Positions 1-11,079 of a stretch of 64,000 nt of DNA are shown here, in pieces (the stretch's first letter is position 1; each line of letters begins with the position of its first letter). The DNA is from Linum tenue (Eukaryota > Streptophyta > Magnoliopsida > Malpighiales > Linaceae): assembly GCA_946122785.1 (NCBI GenBank), contig CAMGYJ010000008.1:56864963-56928962 (forward strand), in the 5' to 3' direction. Both the position numbers and the translations under genes were made by a program. The notes below the pieces were generated by a model. The model did no database searches and had not been told where the DNA came from. It saw nothing but the letters and a program-made list of their open reading frames with translations.

Positions 1-1122
1 TAACAGTCAAGCCCACAATTTGCAACATATACACAATCATCAGCATAAACAAGGTTCATATCGATTAGGGCAAGTCAATAATATCATACAACAATCCAGG
101 GTTCAACATATAGCACAAAAGTTCATACACCCCTAATCATGCCATTCTAGTTCACCTAGATCAATTCTAAGCATCAATATAATTATTGTGATACGACAAA
201 CCCGGTATGCCGTGCTAATCCCTCACCAGTTCTGGTCGTTCAAACACCGGTTTAACCTTCCCGTACTAAAACGTCAATTTTAGGAACGAACCCCGAATTA
301 AAATCCGAGACCGTCCTAATATCCCCTGCAGTATCCCCGCCAATATTAGTTCTAGGCTCCGGGTCAAATTCTCGATAAAAACACATCAAACCTTAGCCGG
401 AGCTAAATTCAGCGATTTGGACCCCGACATAAATAATTGCCGAAATTCAGGGATTAGAACTTGAGGATTGATTACCTCGCTGCAGGAAGCTCGTATATGA
501 AATTCGGGCTCAATCCGGCTTCCGGATACTCCGAAACCCTAATTTGGCTTATCTGGAATTCAAGAAATTCCTGAACCAAAAACTCGTTTTAAAGCTCTAA
601 ATCGATAAATCACGATGAATAAATGAATTAGGCATTACTTACGGGATTTTTGGATCACTAGAACTCAAGAATTGAGCTTGGGAATTTTCCCCCGACGTTC
701 CCCTGAACTCTTCCTCTTGCTCTGTATCTCTCGGTTCGGAGATTAGAAAAGGAAAGATGATGATGGAATAAAAGTGACGGGGGAAGGTTTTATATATATA
801 TGGTCCGACATTAATTATATATATATATATATATATATAATTTCCCCCGACGTTCCCCTGAACTCTTCCTCTTGCTCTGTATCTCTCGGTTCGGAGATTA
901 GAAAAGGAAAGATGATGATGGAATAAAAGTGACGGGGGAAGGTTTTATATATATATGGTCCGACATTAATTATATATATATATATATATATATAATTAAT
1001 ACGTATACTTATCCGATCGATCGATAATCCGATTTTCGCCGAAATACTATCAAAACGTTCGGTTTTAAATCGCGAACTTTCTAGCGATCGAAATAAGAGT
1101 TTTGCCGAAATGGGATATTACA
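1..1122 (-). mobile_element. LTR of a Ty3/gypsy-type retrotransposon, outer 5' end (continues off the left edge)
   Basis: Read on the minus strand, the sequence begins TGTAATATCCC at 1122, the usual start of long Tekay/Del-type plant LTRs (TGTAACACCCC class). To the right of 1122 the reading frame of a Helitron helicase stops abruptly, which fixes the insertion point; the candidate target-site copy is TTTAC at 1123-1127, but the other end lies outside the window. No primer-binding site or coding region is visible in 1-1122, so this may be the 5' LTR of a complete element or a solo LTR. It holds a 155-bp tandem duplication (686-995). Confidence 0.6.
686..995. repeat. Two tandem copies of a 155-bp unit inside the LTR
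   Basis: Copy A is 686-840 and copy B 841-995. By eye the copies are identical, each starting TTTCCCCCGACG and ending in a run of TA dinucleotides. The identity indicates a recent duplication, probably by slippage or unequal exchange anchored in the TA run. Confidence 0.9.
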
Positions 1123-1854
1123 TTTACCCCCAAACAACTTGTATCTCTCCCCCCTCAATGGTATGTTCATGATGTCACATAAGGTACGATCCACTGCCTC
1201 AAAAGCTTGACGATGTGTCATGGGCGCCTCATCCCATATTATCAAAGAAGCCTCCTTGAGTAATTCTGCCATGTGTGTCCCTTTCTTGATTGGGCAGGTT
1301 GAAGATGCATCCAATATAAGGGGTATCTTAAATCTAGAATGAGCAGTAGTTGCTTTAGGCAATAGTGTTGCTGCAATGCCTAATGAAGCAACTAAAATGA
1401 CGATCTTTGATTGGCTTCTTAATCTTGGTGTGATCGCGTTATATAGGAACGTCTTGCCGGTTCCCCCATGGCCATACAAAAAGAATAGACAGCCCACATT
1501 ATTGTGAACTGAGTTGAGCACTGCTGAATATACATGGAATTGTTCCATGTTGAGGGACTGCAACATTGTGTCTGATAAATCACGCTGCTGTTGCACATCA
1601 AAGTCCAAGTGATCATTTATCAAGGTATTTGTTCCATCATCAGCTGGTGCATCTGTTGGCAGTGGGAGATTAAAGGCTTGCAATGATGATGAGTGAGAGG
1701 CAAGAAATTGTTGTAGCTTGTGTAAGACCCAATTCTTAAGTCTTTCATCGCTCGGCAAATTAGGTTCAGGACCTCTGGTTCTGCTGACACTGTATGCATA
1801 GTCATCTCCCATAAAACGCCAAGCTGAATTGAATAATGCCACAGGGTTTGGAAT
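1123..1854 (-). pseudogene. Helitron Pif1-type helicase, fragment downstream of the Copia insertion
   Basis: Minus-strand open frame continuing the Rep-helicase after the Copia insertion. It shows the Walker A motif GHGGTGKT (about 1464-1487) and the Walker B-like IWDEAPM (about 1219-1239), as in Pif1-family helicases fused to Helitron Rep domains. The frame runs into the gypsy LTR just after a GGK motif (about 1128), so the later helicase motifs are gone. Joined conceptually to the piece right of the Copia, the frame is continuous across the GGAAT duplication, which confirms that one gene was split. Helicase activity is excluded. Confidence 0.9.
1850..1854. other. Target-site duplication GGAAT, left copy
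   Basis: GGAAT directly precedes the left Copia LTR; the same five bases follow the right LTR at 6711-6715. A 5-bp duplication is usual for Copia integrase. Confidence 0.95.
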
Positions 1855-2162
1855 TGTTAGCGGATCTGTTTGGGGTTTTGGCCCATTTATGTACATATTT
1901 TGTTCTGGACCTTTTTTATGTTTGGACGTGGAGACTTAGGGGTGTTTTGGGACGTGGATTAGGGTTGCATGGGGCATTAGGGTTGCATGGGTATATATAG
2001 GCATGTTAAGTGTTGTAGCCGATACATCTTGAACGGGTGATAATAAGATCTCAGCTCGAAGAGGCTATCTCTCCCGTGGACTAGTCCCGAATCTCGGGGA
2101 TACCACGTATATCGTGTGTGTGCAGTTATCGTTTCCGTTTGATTAAGCTCGATTTGTTAACA
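1855..2162 (+). repeat. Copia 5' LTR
   Basis: Starts TGTTAG and ends TTAACA, directly followed by the primer-binding site. A TATATATA box at 1992-1999 is the likely promoter core. Confidence 0.95.
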
Positions 2163-2790
2163 TGGTATCAGAGCTTTCGTCCGACGATTCCGATCGTCTT
2201 GCTATTCGGCTGAACTCCAAGAATTATGCTGTGTGGGAGTTCCAGTTTCGTGTGTTTGTGGAGGGGCAAGGGCCTCCTTGGTTTGATTGATGGCTCATCG
2301 GAGAAGCCTGATGCTGAGTCACCTGCCACGGACATCGCCAAGTGGAATCAAAGCGATGCTAGGGTCAGTTCGTTGATTTTTGGATCGGTTGATCCGACTA
2401 TTATTCTTGGTCTTCGTTTGATGAAGGACGCACGTTCTATGTGGAAGCACCTGGAGACTACTTATTCGTCCTACAACATCGCGCGTCACTTTGAGGTGCA
2501 GACGGCGTTGGATAATCTGGAACAGGGCGATCGAGATGTATCTACGTATTTCAATGATGCCCAGGAGCTGTGGACGGAGCAGGACCTGCTCACCGCCGCC
2601 TTGCGCTCGAAAGAAGCCTCGGCCGAAGTCATGGATGAGAGGCGGCAGAAGCGTCTTCTTCAGTTTTTGATGCGGCTGCGCCCGGAGTTCGAATCCGTTC
2701 GGTCTACTCTCATCAATCAGGATGAGATCACCATGGATGGGGTTCTCGGGAAGCTTCTTCGCGAGGAAACTCGCATTCGTAGATGCAGTT
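2162..2790 (+). pseudogene. Copia gag (capsid) region, broken by two frameshifts
   Basis: The reading frame opens with ATG at 2162, inside the LTR/primer-site junction, and encodes a Copia-type capsid start (motif NYAVWEFQFR). It shifts by one base around 2265-2285 into the frame carrying LLGLIDGSSEKP and most of the capsid domain. It shifts again by one base around 2770-2785 into the frame of the zinc knuckles and pol. Both shifts go in the same direction, as expected from one extra base each or two lost. As read, no full Gag can be made. Confidence 0.85.
2163..2174 (+). promoter_or_regulatory. Copia primer-binding site (initiator Met-tRNA)
   Basis: TGGTATCAGAGC directly after the LTR is the standard plant complement to the 3' end of initiator methionine tRNA. 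It overlaps the presumed gag start codon at 2162-2164, whose A is the last LTR base. Confidence 0.93.
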
Positions 2791-5700
2791 TATGCCGCAT
2801 CTTCTGGTTCCTCTCGCCTAGAGCGATCCGCGGATCAAGCCTTTGCTGTCGGACAGCCTCAATTCCAGCAGCGTGTACCTGTGTCGGAGCTTGAATGCCA
2901 CCATTGCCATGTGAAGGGACATTTGCAAAAACATTGCCGACAGCGCAACATGTGTGTCTATTGCAAGAAACCAGGACACATCGTTTTGGACTGCCCTTCT
3001 CTTCAAAATCGTCGCCGATCGTCTGCTGGAACTCGTTCGGATTCCTCTCAAACTGGATCTGCTTCTCATCCAGCCTTTGCCGCGCAACAATCCCAGCCTC
3101 CAGCCAGCGGGTCAGTGCTCAGCCCGGAAGCAGTTGAGGATCTTGTCAATGCTGCTTTACAGCGTTCACTACCTACTGCGTTGAGCTCAGCCTTTGCCTC
3201 CCTTCAGACATCAGGTATTCTCAAACCTTGGCTGCTTGATTCCGCGTGCTTTAATCACATGACGGGTGATGTTTCTAAGCTTAAAAATGTTGTGCCGGTT
3301 AGAGATATGACTCTCCAGGTTGCCAATGGGGATCGGTTGGGAGTTACGGGTATTGGGCATGTCCAGCAACCTCTTGTCACTCTTCCTAACACTTTGTTTG
3401 TACCGAAATTATTTCCAAATCTTGTTTCGGTCGGACAGCTTGCTGAACAGGGTTATCGGGTGGTATTTGCCCCTTCTAGTTGTGTTGTGCAGGAAGAGAA
3501 GACGGGGAGACAGGTCGGGCGCGGGAGTAGGCATGGTCGAGTTTTCCATTTGGAGGAGCTCTCGGATCAGTCATCAAACAGTCAGTCGGTGTCTAGGTCT
3601 TCTTCGAGTTCTGTCTTTTCGTGTTCGGTCTTTTCGAGTCTACCTGATCAACAATTGAATCTTTGGCATTCACGTATGGGTCATCCGCATTTGAGTCGGC
3701 TTGTATCAATGGTCAAACTTGGTCTATTTGGTACTAATAAGATGATTGATAGTTCCTCTAAAATTTTGTGTACTAGTTGTGTTGCTGCCAAGTCCACTCG
3801 AAAAAGTTTTCCTTCTAGCACAACGATCATTCAGGATTCTTTTCATATCGTCCATTCTGACCTTTGGGGTCCCTCACCCGTAGTTTCTAGGCATGGCTAT
3901 CGCTATTTTGCTCTTTTTGTGGATCATGCTACTCGTTTTGTTTGGGTGTATTTTCTTCGTCTGAAGTCTGATCTTCTAGCTGTTGCTACCGAGTTTATTG
4001 CCATGATTAAAACTCAGTTTGGAAAACAGGTTCGCATAGTTCGTTCAGACGAAGGAGGCGAGTTTAGCTCTCATGCTCTTCTCGATCTCTATCGCTCCCT
4101 AGGCATGCTGTTTCAGAAATCATGCCCTGGCGTATCCCAACAAAACGGTGTAGTCGAACGAAAGAACCGCCATGTCCTAGAAATTACTCGTGCTCTTCTT
4201 CTCGAGTCATTTGTCCCACCTCGTTTCTGGCCAGAAGCGGTTTCTACCGCTGTTCGCTTGATCAATTACCAAGTTACACCCATCCTTGGTAATAAGAGTC
4301 CCTACTTTGCCTTATTTTCGTCCCATCCTGACTATAGTAGTCTTCGTGTCTTCGGGTGTACATGTTTTGTTCTCCTCCCTCGTCGTGAACGGGATAAGTT
4401 GTCGTCAAAAACTGCACGTTGTGCCTTCCTAGGATACAGTTCAGTCCACAAGGGTTACATTTGTTTTGATCCATTGCTGGATAGGGTGCGTGTGTCTTGT
4501 AACGTGGTGTTTTTTGAACACCTTCCATTCTTTGTGTCATCATCAGAGTCCAAAATCTTTGCCTCGTCACTTTGTCCCTTGTCATTTGATGATATTGATC
4601 CACGTGAATTTATTGAGACCGACGATGACCATGCGCCCGACCTATCCCCACCGCCATCTCCGCAAGCTTCCACCCCTGCATCTTCCTCGACGGACTCGTC
4701 GCCCTCCTCTTCGACTGCCTCGTCCCCATCATCATCTGTCTCCCCATCGCCACAGTCATCTCCTCCGCCAGCTCCCCTCCGCCGTTCCACTCGTTCCACT
4801 CTCGGTCAGCCGCCTTCCTATATGAAAGACTATGTTACTTTTAATGTTGCGTCCATTGTGGTTCCTACTAGGTACAAACAGGCCAAAGGCAATCCTCTTT
4901 GGGATGGGGCCATGGACACGGAGATTGATGCGCTCCACGCCAATGATACATGGACCATCGTTGATCGTCCGCCTCCTCCTACTCCGGTGATAGGCAGTAA
5001 ATGGGTGTACACGTTGAAACTTCATCCTGATGGGAGCTTGGAGCGGCCTAAAGCTCGAGTTGTTGCCCAGGGCTTCCGTCAAGAGTTCGGCATCGACTAT
5101 ACGGAGACCTTTGCCCTGGTGGCTAAGATGCAAACCGTGCGGACTCTGATTGTGGTTGCCTCGATTAAGCAGTGGCCGTTACTGCAGTTGGATGTCAAGA
5201 ACGCATTCCTCCATGGCGATCTACAGGAAGTGGTCTACATGGAGTGTCCCCCGGGGTACACTCATGCTAAGCCGGGTCAGGTTTTTCGCCTAAATCGCTC
5301 TTTATATGGTCTTAAACAGGCCCCGCGGGCCTGGTTTGAAAAATTCCAGCACAAGATCTTGGGGTTAGGTTTTTCCCAGAGTCTGAACGATCCCTCTCTG
5401 TTCACTCGTTCTACTGATGCTGGTTTGGTCATCTTGTTACTATATGTTGATGATATGGTGGTCACCGGTGATGACCCAGCTGGTATTCGTGCTCTTACTG
5501 ATGGTTTACATGCTGCTTTTAATCTCAAGGAACTCGGTGCGTTATCATATTTTTTGGGGCTTGAGGTTACTCGAACAACAGGTGGTATTCTCTTGAGTCA
5601 GCATAAGTATATTTATGATTTGCTCCATGACACTCACTTTGATAACAGTAGACCGCTTTCTACCCCGATGGAACTTAATGTTAAGCTCAGTCGGGACACA

Positions 5701-6408
5701 GGCACTCTTCTTCCCGATGGTTCTCAATATCGGTCTATTGTTGGCAGTCTGATTTACTTAACTCATACCCGCCCTGACATTTCATATGCTGTCCAGGTGG
5801 TGAGTCAGTTTATGGCTCATCCTCGTGATGCCCATCTTGTCGCCGTTCATCGGATCCTTCGATATCTTAAGCAGACAGCAGATGTTGGCTTGTTCTTTCC
5901 GTCCACAGGCTGTCTGGAACTGCAGGCCTTTTCTGACTCTGATTTCGCAGGTTGCATTGATACTAGACGCTCTACCAGTGGGTGGTGTGTCCGTTTCGGG
6001 GAGGCCTTCATTTCTTGGCGGTGTAAGAAGCAGGACAAGGTATCCAAGTCATCGACAGAGGCCGAGTATCGCTCTATGTCTGAAGTTAGCTCCGAACTTG
6101 TGTGGCTTCGTCGATTACTTGGTGATTTTGGTGTCTCCTGTCCGACTCCCATGCCCCTTTATGTCGACAACACGAGTGCAATCCAGATTGCTGTCAACCC
6201 TGTCCTTCACGATCGCACGAAACACATTGAAATCCACATCCATTACATTCGTGATCTGGTTCGTGATGAGGTTATTGTTCTTCACTACTTACCGACGGAG
6301 GATCAGGTCGCGGATCTGTTCACGAAGGCCTTCACGTCCAGTCGCCATTGGTACCTGTCTAGCAAATTGATGCTTCGTGACCGGCATCAATTTGGGGGAG
6401 GCTGTTAG
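2722..6408 (+). CDS. Copia Gag C-terminus plus Pol polyprotein
   Basis: Open frame of 1228 codons; the first ATG (2722) lies within gag, so the true start is upstream (see gag). In order: two CCHC zinc knuckles (CHHCHVKGHLQKHC and CVYCKKPGHIVLDC, residues 59-91); aspartic protease with LLDSACFNHMT (about residue 171, DSA where many Copia have DSG); pre-integrase LWHSRMGH (313); integrase core with HSDLWGP (377), RSDEGGEF (441) and ERKNRH (478); RT with YVDDMV (907); RNase H with SDSDFAG (1071) and the TKHIEI motif. The stop TAG is formed by the first bases of the 3' LTR. No inactivating change was seen in RT, integrase or RNase H, so these enzymes may work if the gag shifts are bypassed or supplied in trans. 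Confidence 0.95.
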   Translation: MRSPWMGFSGSFFARKLAFVDAVYAASSGSSRLERSADQAFAVGQPQFQQRVPVSELECHHCHVKGHLQKHCRQRNMCVYCKKPGHIVLDCPSLQNRRRSSAGTRSDSSQTGSASHPAFAAQQSQPPASGSVLSPEAVEDLVNAALQRSLPTALSSAFASLQTSGILKPWLLDSACFNHMTGDVSKLKNVVPVRDMTLQVANGDRLGVTGIGHVQQPLVTLPNTLFVPKLFPNLVSVGQLAEQGYRVVFAPSSCVVQEEKTGRQVGRGSRHGRVFHLEELSDQSSNSQSVSRSSSSSVFSCSVFSSLPDQQLNLWHSRMGHPHLSRLVSMVKLGLFGTNKMIDSSSKILCTSCVAAKSTRKSFPSSTTIIQDSFHIVHSDLWGPSPVVSRHGYRYFALFVDHATRFVWVYFLRLKSDLLAVATEFIAMIKTQFGKQVRIVRSDEGGEFSSHALLDLYRSLGMLFQKSCPGVSQQNGVVERKNRHVLEITRALLLESFVPPRFWPEAVSTAVRLINYQVTPILGNKSPYFALFSSHPDYSSLRVFGCTCFVLLPRRERDKLSSKTARCAFLGYSSVHKGYICFDPLLDRVRVSCNVVFFEHLPFFVSSSESKIFASSLCPLSFDDIDPREFIETDDDHAPDLSPPPSPQASTPASSSTDSSPSSSTASSPSSSVSPSPQSSPPPAPLRRSTRSTLGQPPSYMKDYVTFNVASIVVPTRYKQAKGNPLWDGAMDTEIDALHANDTWTIVDRPPPPTPVIGSKWVYTLKLHPDGSLERPKARVVAQGFRQEFGIDYTETFALVAKMQTVRTLIVVASIKQWPLLQLDVKNAFLHGDLQEVVYMECPPGYTHAKPGQVFRLNRSLYGLKQAPRAWFEKFQHKILGLGFSQSLNDPSLFTRSTDAGLVILLLYVDDMVVTGDDPAGIRALTDGLHAAFNLKELGALSYFLGLEVTRTTGGILLSQHKYIYDLLHDTHFDNSRPLSTPMELNVKLSRDTGTLLPDGSQYRSIVGSLIYLTHTRPDISYAVQVVSQFMAHPRDAHLVAVHRILRYLKQTADVGLFFPSTGCLELQAFSDSDFAGCIDTRRSTSGWCVRFGEAFISWRCKKQDKVSKSSTEAEYRSMSEVSSELVWLRRLLGDFGVSCPTPMPLYVDNTSAIQIAVNPVLHDRTKHIEIHIHYIRDLVRDEVIVLHYLPTEDQVADLFTKAFTSSRHWYLSSKLMLRDRHQFGGGC
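6389..6402 (+). promoter_or_regulatory. Copia polypurine tract
   Basis: AATTTGGGGGAGGC lies immediately upstream of the 3' LTR; this is the plus-strand priming site, overlapping the end of pol. Confidence 0.85.
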
Positions 6409-6710
6409 CGGATCTGTTTGGGGTTTTGGCCCATTTATGTACATATTTTGTTCTGGACCTTTTTTATGTTTGGACGTGGAGACTTAGGGGTGTTTTGGGA
6501 CGTGGATTAGGGTTGCATGGGGCATTAGGGTTGCATGGGTATATATAGGCATGTTAAGTGTTGTAGCCGATACATCTTGAACGGGTGATAATAAGATCTC
6601 AGCTCGGAGAGGCTATCTCTCCCGTGGACTAGTCCCGAATCTCGGGGATACCACGTATATCGTGTGTGTGCAGTTATCGTTTCCATTTGATTAAGCTCGA
6701 TTTGTTAACA
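6403..6710 (+). repeat. Copia 3' LTR
   Basis: 308 bp, TGTTAG to TTAACA, followed by the right GGAAT copy (6711-6715). It differs from the 5' LTR by two A/G changes. Confidence 0.95.
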
Positions 6711-9677
6711 GGAATCTCATAAAACATCAGCATGGTCACGAAAGTAGTTCGAATTGTTCTCGGCATGCTAGAGGAAGCAATCTCAGCAAGTACCCTTATC
6801 CACTCCGATGAGTCAGACAAGAGACCAAATTTTTCACAAGCTTTTTCAAAATCTGGGCACACCTCACCTTCAACGGTTCTCAGATGAGCATAACTCATGG
6901 CACCGCGAACCTTGGTCAGCATAATCCTCAAGAAAAACACATCTCCAGACCCCGGCGGTACATATGCAACCCAACCAATCGCAAACCCTCGCTTACGCGG
7001 TGTCCATTCCTTACAATCTGGAAGCCATGTATAGTGATTTGGTACTTGTGCATTGTCAGCTTCCTGGCCTTAGAATCGCGACAATTTAGTGCAAACCATT
7101 CAATAAGATGCGTCTTGCCTGCATTGGGATTTCCCAGAACATTCTTCACATTTGCTTTCTTCTTGTAGGGAATTTTTTGGTGTCCATCTAAATGCACCCC
7201 AAGTCTAACCACTGTTGGCTCCCTAACATGTATAGGATATTCATTTAACCTCCAAATAGCTTCATACGATGATAATGATCTGCAGTCGATGAACTCTTGA
7301 ATTTCATCTTTACGCTTAACTGCAGATGGCACTTGATCATTGTTTGATGAGGTTGCATTTTCATCAATAACCATTGATCGATCTGGGCCCTTTGTAACGT
7401 ATTTGAACAGGTACTTGATCAACTTCCCCTTGTGGCACACTTCAACATTAATATGTGCCTGCAAGCGAACCAGCAGATTTCTGTTATATGGCACGACATG
7501 ACGATTATCCAACAAAGAACTTCCCTTTTGTATTTGAATTCCAGAATTCGTTCGTTTGTAGACGACATTGCCAAACTTGTCAAATGTTGTGGCTGAGTTG
7601 AACTCTTTAGGGAAGTGCTTGCCACACTTGCCACTTGTTGTGCATTTCCTATCTCGCATACATGGTGCGCCTGTGTTTGCTTCTCCGCAAGGGCCATGTA
7701 GCATATATTTTACAACAGCCTCATATCCTAGAGGATCCACTTGAGGGTCTGGAATTTCAGCCGAAATCACCTCATCTAAATCTGCTGTTGTGTTCAATTT
7801 ATCTTCAGCTGCAAGCCACACCAATAGGTGTATATGAGGAAGGCCTCGTTTCTGGAATTCAATTGTGTACATGACTGCACTTCAACAACTATGTTAGTTA
7901 GCTGAGTCCATTCAAACACCGATGAGATACAAAAAAACACAGGGAAACATAACAGAAGGTTGACCCAAATGGCTGAAAATAAATGAATAAATGACTCATT
8001 TGCAAGTGTTTTCCCGAAATATGATTCCCTCTTGATGTCATCGATCAATATATTTAGTTTGATGTGAAATACTCTCGAGACCACCATTGGCTTATCCGAG
8101 CTGTTTGGTCCGACAATTGAATCGAATGCTTATGTGATTTCTTCCCACAATGCATTACATGTGAAAGTTATGAAAAGATCAGGTTTGCCAAAGAATTCAA
8201 CAGCTGCCATTGCATCATGATAGAGTTGTTGCATGTATCTTGGGCTGCCAATGTAAGTCCCTGGAAGTATCACATGTCCAAGCTTGTCACCATCGAGATC
8301 ACCACGCGCCATCGCATCTTGTAGGCCCTGATATACCTCTGCCCTCAGTTCTGGCTGGTGATAACGTAAAAAAGCAAGGCGATCCAGCTCCACAGTAGAG
8401 AAAGCATCTATACAATAGTGTTGTAGCGCTTTGCCTGCTTGGAGAATTGTATGGCCTTCATTTTGACGGAACTGTAGTCTGAATGCATAGTATTCTCACT
8501 GGGTAACAAACTGTCTTCGCATGGAAGGAGGGCAGAATGTTGGGTTGTACTTGATGAGTGGATGATATCCATCTTCTCCGTATGGAAACAACAAAGGGAA
8601 GTGAAGGGCCTCGAACTTGGGATTTAAGCTGGTTATGCGTTTTAAGCCATCATAAATATGATCAACGATGATATCCCGATCATCTCTATCGGGAATAAAG
8701 TCACCAGGGATTAGTGCTGCGATGTCAGAACTCGTCGGCAAATCATATTGCCTATTCCTGCTCTTTGCACCAAAGATTCTCAGCTTCAAAGTTGGCGTGT
8801 CGGAGTTATGTAGCTGCTGCCGAACCCTCCTAAATGTCTTGACAAGTTCATTGTGCTCGTCAAGCATCCGCAGCAGAGAAGTAAGAAGCTCGGGCAATAG
8901 TTGTGCCTCACAGGAGGCAAAATTTGATAACCTGTGGTTCATCTCATTTTCTGGTTAAAAAATATACAGCTGCGCAAACTTTGGCTTTTCCTCGGCAGGT
9001 GGCAGCAAAGAGCCAATTCGATGATAGTTTTTGCCACATATGACCATTGAATAAGGACCCCTGCTTGATAACGATCTAGGGTCTATTGTAGCTCCAAATG
9101 ATGTAAAGCACAGCGAGCCATTGTAGGGTCGAATATTGTCTCTGAAATGCTTGGACATAGGAGAACCTCTAACCTGCAGCAGCTCTGCCAACAGAGGTGG
9201 TGGTTGTTTCAAAAATGGCAAAGCAACCCTTCCTTTTTGACAACATGATGCATATATCGGGGTAGTTTTATTCCTGCGTCTATTCAATCTTTCAAGATAC
9301 CAAAACATAGCTCCGCAGTATTTGCAGACACTCTCTGGCTTGCCTATCTTCAAAATATCTGTATGCAAGTGCATCCTAGCAGGTGTAGTGTGTTTCTTTT
9401 TTGTTTGTGTAGCAGCATACTGATCTTGCTGTGCAGCATCATATGAATAGGGATCTTTACTTGGGCCAACAACCTGCATTTGATTATCAGAAGAGGCATA
9501 ATCCCCTTCTGGCAAATAAACTGGTGTGCGGGTCAAGTGATGACTGGCATTTGGCTGTTCATATTCGGAAAGGGTAGCAGGAACTGACTTGGTTGATGAA
9601 TCTTGCCATGGCTCTAAATGCCTTGCTCTTTTCCTTCTCAAACTCTTTTCCTTCGTCCTGTTTTTTCTAGGAGTCAT
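6711..9677 (-). pseudogene. Helitron Rep-helicase, N-terminal and Rep part
   Basis: Reads from ATG at 9677 leftwards. In order: basic N-terminus; zinc-binding segment with CKYCG and a later CC pair (about 9240-9340); Helitron-like N domain (about 8130-8942); HUH nuclease motif GLPHIHLLVW (about 7820-7850); the two-tyrosine motif KYLFKYVTKG (about 7390-7415), spacing YxxxY as in Helitron Rep; then the linker and start of the helicase. HUH-Y2 proteins nick and join single strands in rolling-circle transposition. Breaks: in-frame TAA at 8955, in-frame TGA at 8496 in the context VTQ-stop-EYYAFR (probably CGA to TGA), and a frameshift near 7015. An unaligned stretch at about 7875-8000 may be an intron ending in CAG just before the HUH region. 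Copia has cut the gene at 6710. Confidence 0.88.
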
Positions 9678-11079
9678 CGCTGCACAATAAATGCAAACAA
9701 CAATCAATTGAAGACAGGCACAGAATTCATTGCTGCGTCCCAAAATAATGGCTGGTGCATCATAAATTTGATTGCAAAGAAATAAATGACTTGATGTTTC
9801 TCACCTGGAGCATGAAAGTATGGCTTCTCCTTGGAGCGAAGACAACTGACTTGATATGCAAGGTAATAAAAGCAGCTACAGAAGTCTCCCTGGAGATTAA
9901 GGTTCTTAGTATCCAACAATGAATGCTGCATGAGTTTTCTGCAACAAAACTGAAGGTTCCATCCTTGGCTGGTTTAGTGTAGAAGATGGCAAGGGAATGA
10001 CATATTATGGGGACCTGTGAAACCACAAGTTTTTGAATAAATGGGGGTTGCATTTAATGGTAATCCCTAATGATTAGACACCCACTTGCTGTCAAAGAAG
10101 ACGTTTTTGGCAGCAATCATTATAAAAACTGAGGGGCATTTAATGCCAACAATGATCCTCACTTAAGCACTCTGATGACCAAGCCATGAGATAGGGCGAT
10201 GAATGAATCCTTCAAGTGGATCAAAGAACAACTGTCAAGATGGAAGTGCAACATTTAGAAGTCATCACCAAACAAAATTTGCAAACACTAATTGACCGAG
10301 AGCAAATAATTGGGTACTCTTGGCCAGCAATTATTAATAACATAATGCTTAATTTCAAAGCCTGTCCTTGTAAAGCAACACAAAACTTAGCAAATGGTTC
10401 ATACATGTTCGTTTCATTTCATGTCACCTGAGTCTTCCAACAAACGCAACACAACAATGTAACAGTCGCAAAATAGATGCTACAAACAGTTACACCTAAG
10501 AGAAGCACATAGACCACATCGCATTAATTAGGCATTGTTGATAATCACATTAAGCAGCACATATACAACCGAGAAAAAAATAGTTCCACAAAATGTTAGC
10601 CTTTCTAATTCCATACCAAGAAATGACTATTCATCATTGTTTTGTTCTAGATAACCCCCAAATACACCCTTCCTATCCACAGCAGCTAAGTGTTTCCCTT
10701 GCCCCCATCACATATAACATCATATAAGGGCATATACATACATAAGTGAATCACCTTCAAATGTAGACAGGTCTTTGCACAGGGCAATGATTAAAACAAA
10801 GGCAAACCCAAAATTACAACCATCCTTACAACCAACCCCTAAACTACACAAAAGACAGCACACCATCTCCTCTGAGTAAGAATCTACACATCACCAAAGA
10901 GTCCAACCCAGAGCTGTGCTGAAGCCTACACACTGGAAAAAAGACGTTTCGCAGTTTGGAACAATGATCAGCACAAAAATGTGTCAACAATGAAGAAATA
11001 GTATGTATCCCAACCAGTAGCAAACACATCCCACAAATAAAGAGGAACAATGACACGCAAAAGATATTTACCCTTAAAT
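9678..11079. other. Helitron intergenic stretch
   Basis: Lies between the Rep-helicase start and the RPA-like stop codon. AT-rich with only short open frames on either strand; no motif recognised. It probably includes the 5' untranslated part of the Rep-helicase transcript: a TTTATTGTGCAG next to the ATG at 9677 looks like a splice acceptor. Confidence 0.5.

Larger units (their letters stand above)
1855..6710 (+). mobile_element. Young Ty1/Copia retrotransposon inserted in the Helitron
   Basis: Complete element of 4856 bp with 308-bp LTRs (1855-2162, 6403-6710), initiator-Met primer-binding site, gag, full pol and polypurine tract. The domain order protease, integrase, RT, RNase H is diagnostic for Copia. 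The LTRs differ at only two positions by eye (one in the AGCTCGRAGAGG segment, one near the 3' end), so insertion is recent. The gag start carries two frameshifts, whereas pol is one open frame. Lineage within Copia was not assigned. Confidence 0.97.

Noticed and set aside
2163..2174. tRNA-like matches here and at 18661, 30956, 50408 and 58493
   Set aside because: Each is a short primer-binding site next to an LTR; no tRNA cloverleaf surrounds them.
7794..8087. 97-codon minus-strand frame as an independent gene
   Set aside because: Its first 30 residues continue the Helitron Rep region (VVSRVFHIKLN); the rest is probably intron sequence read through.
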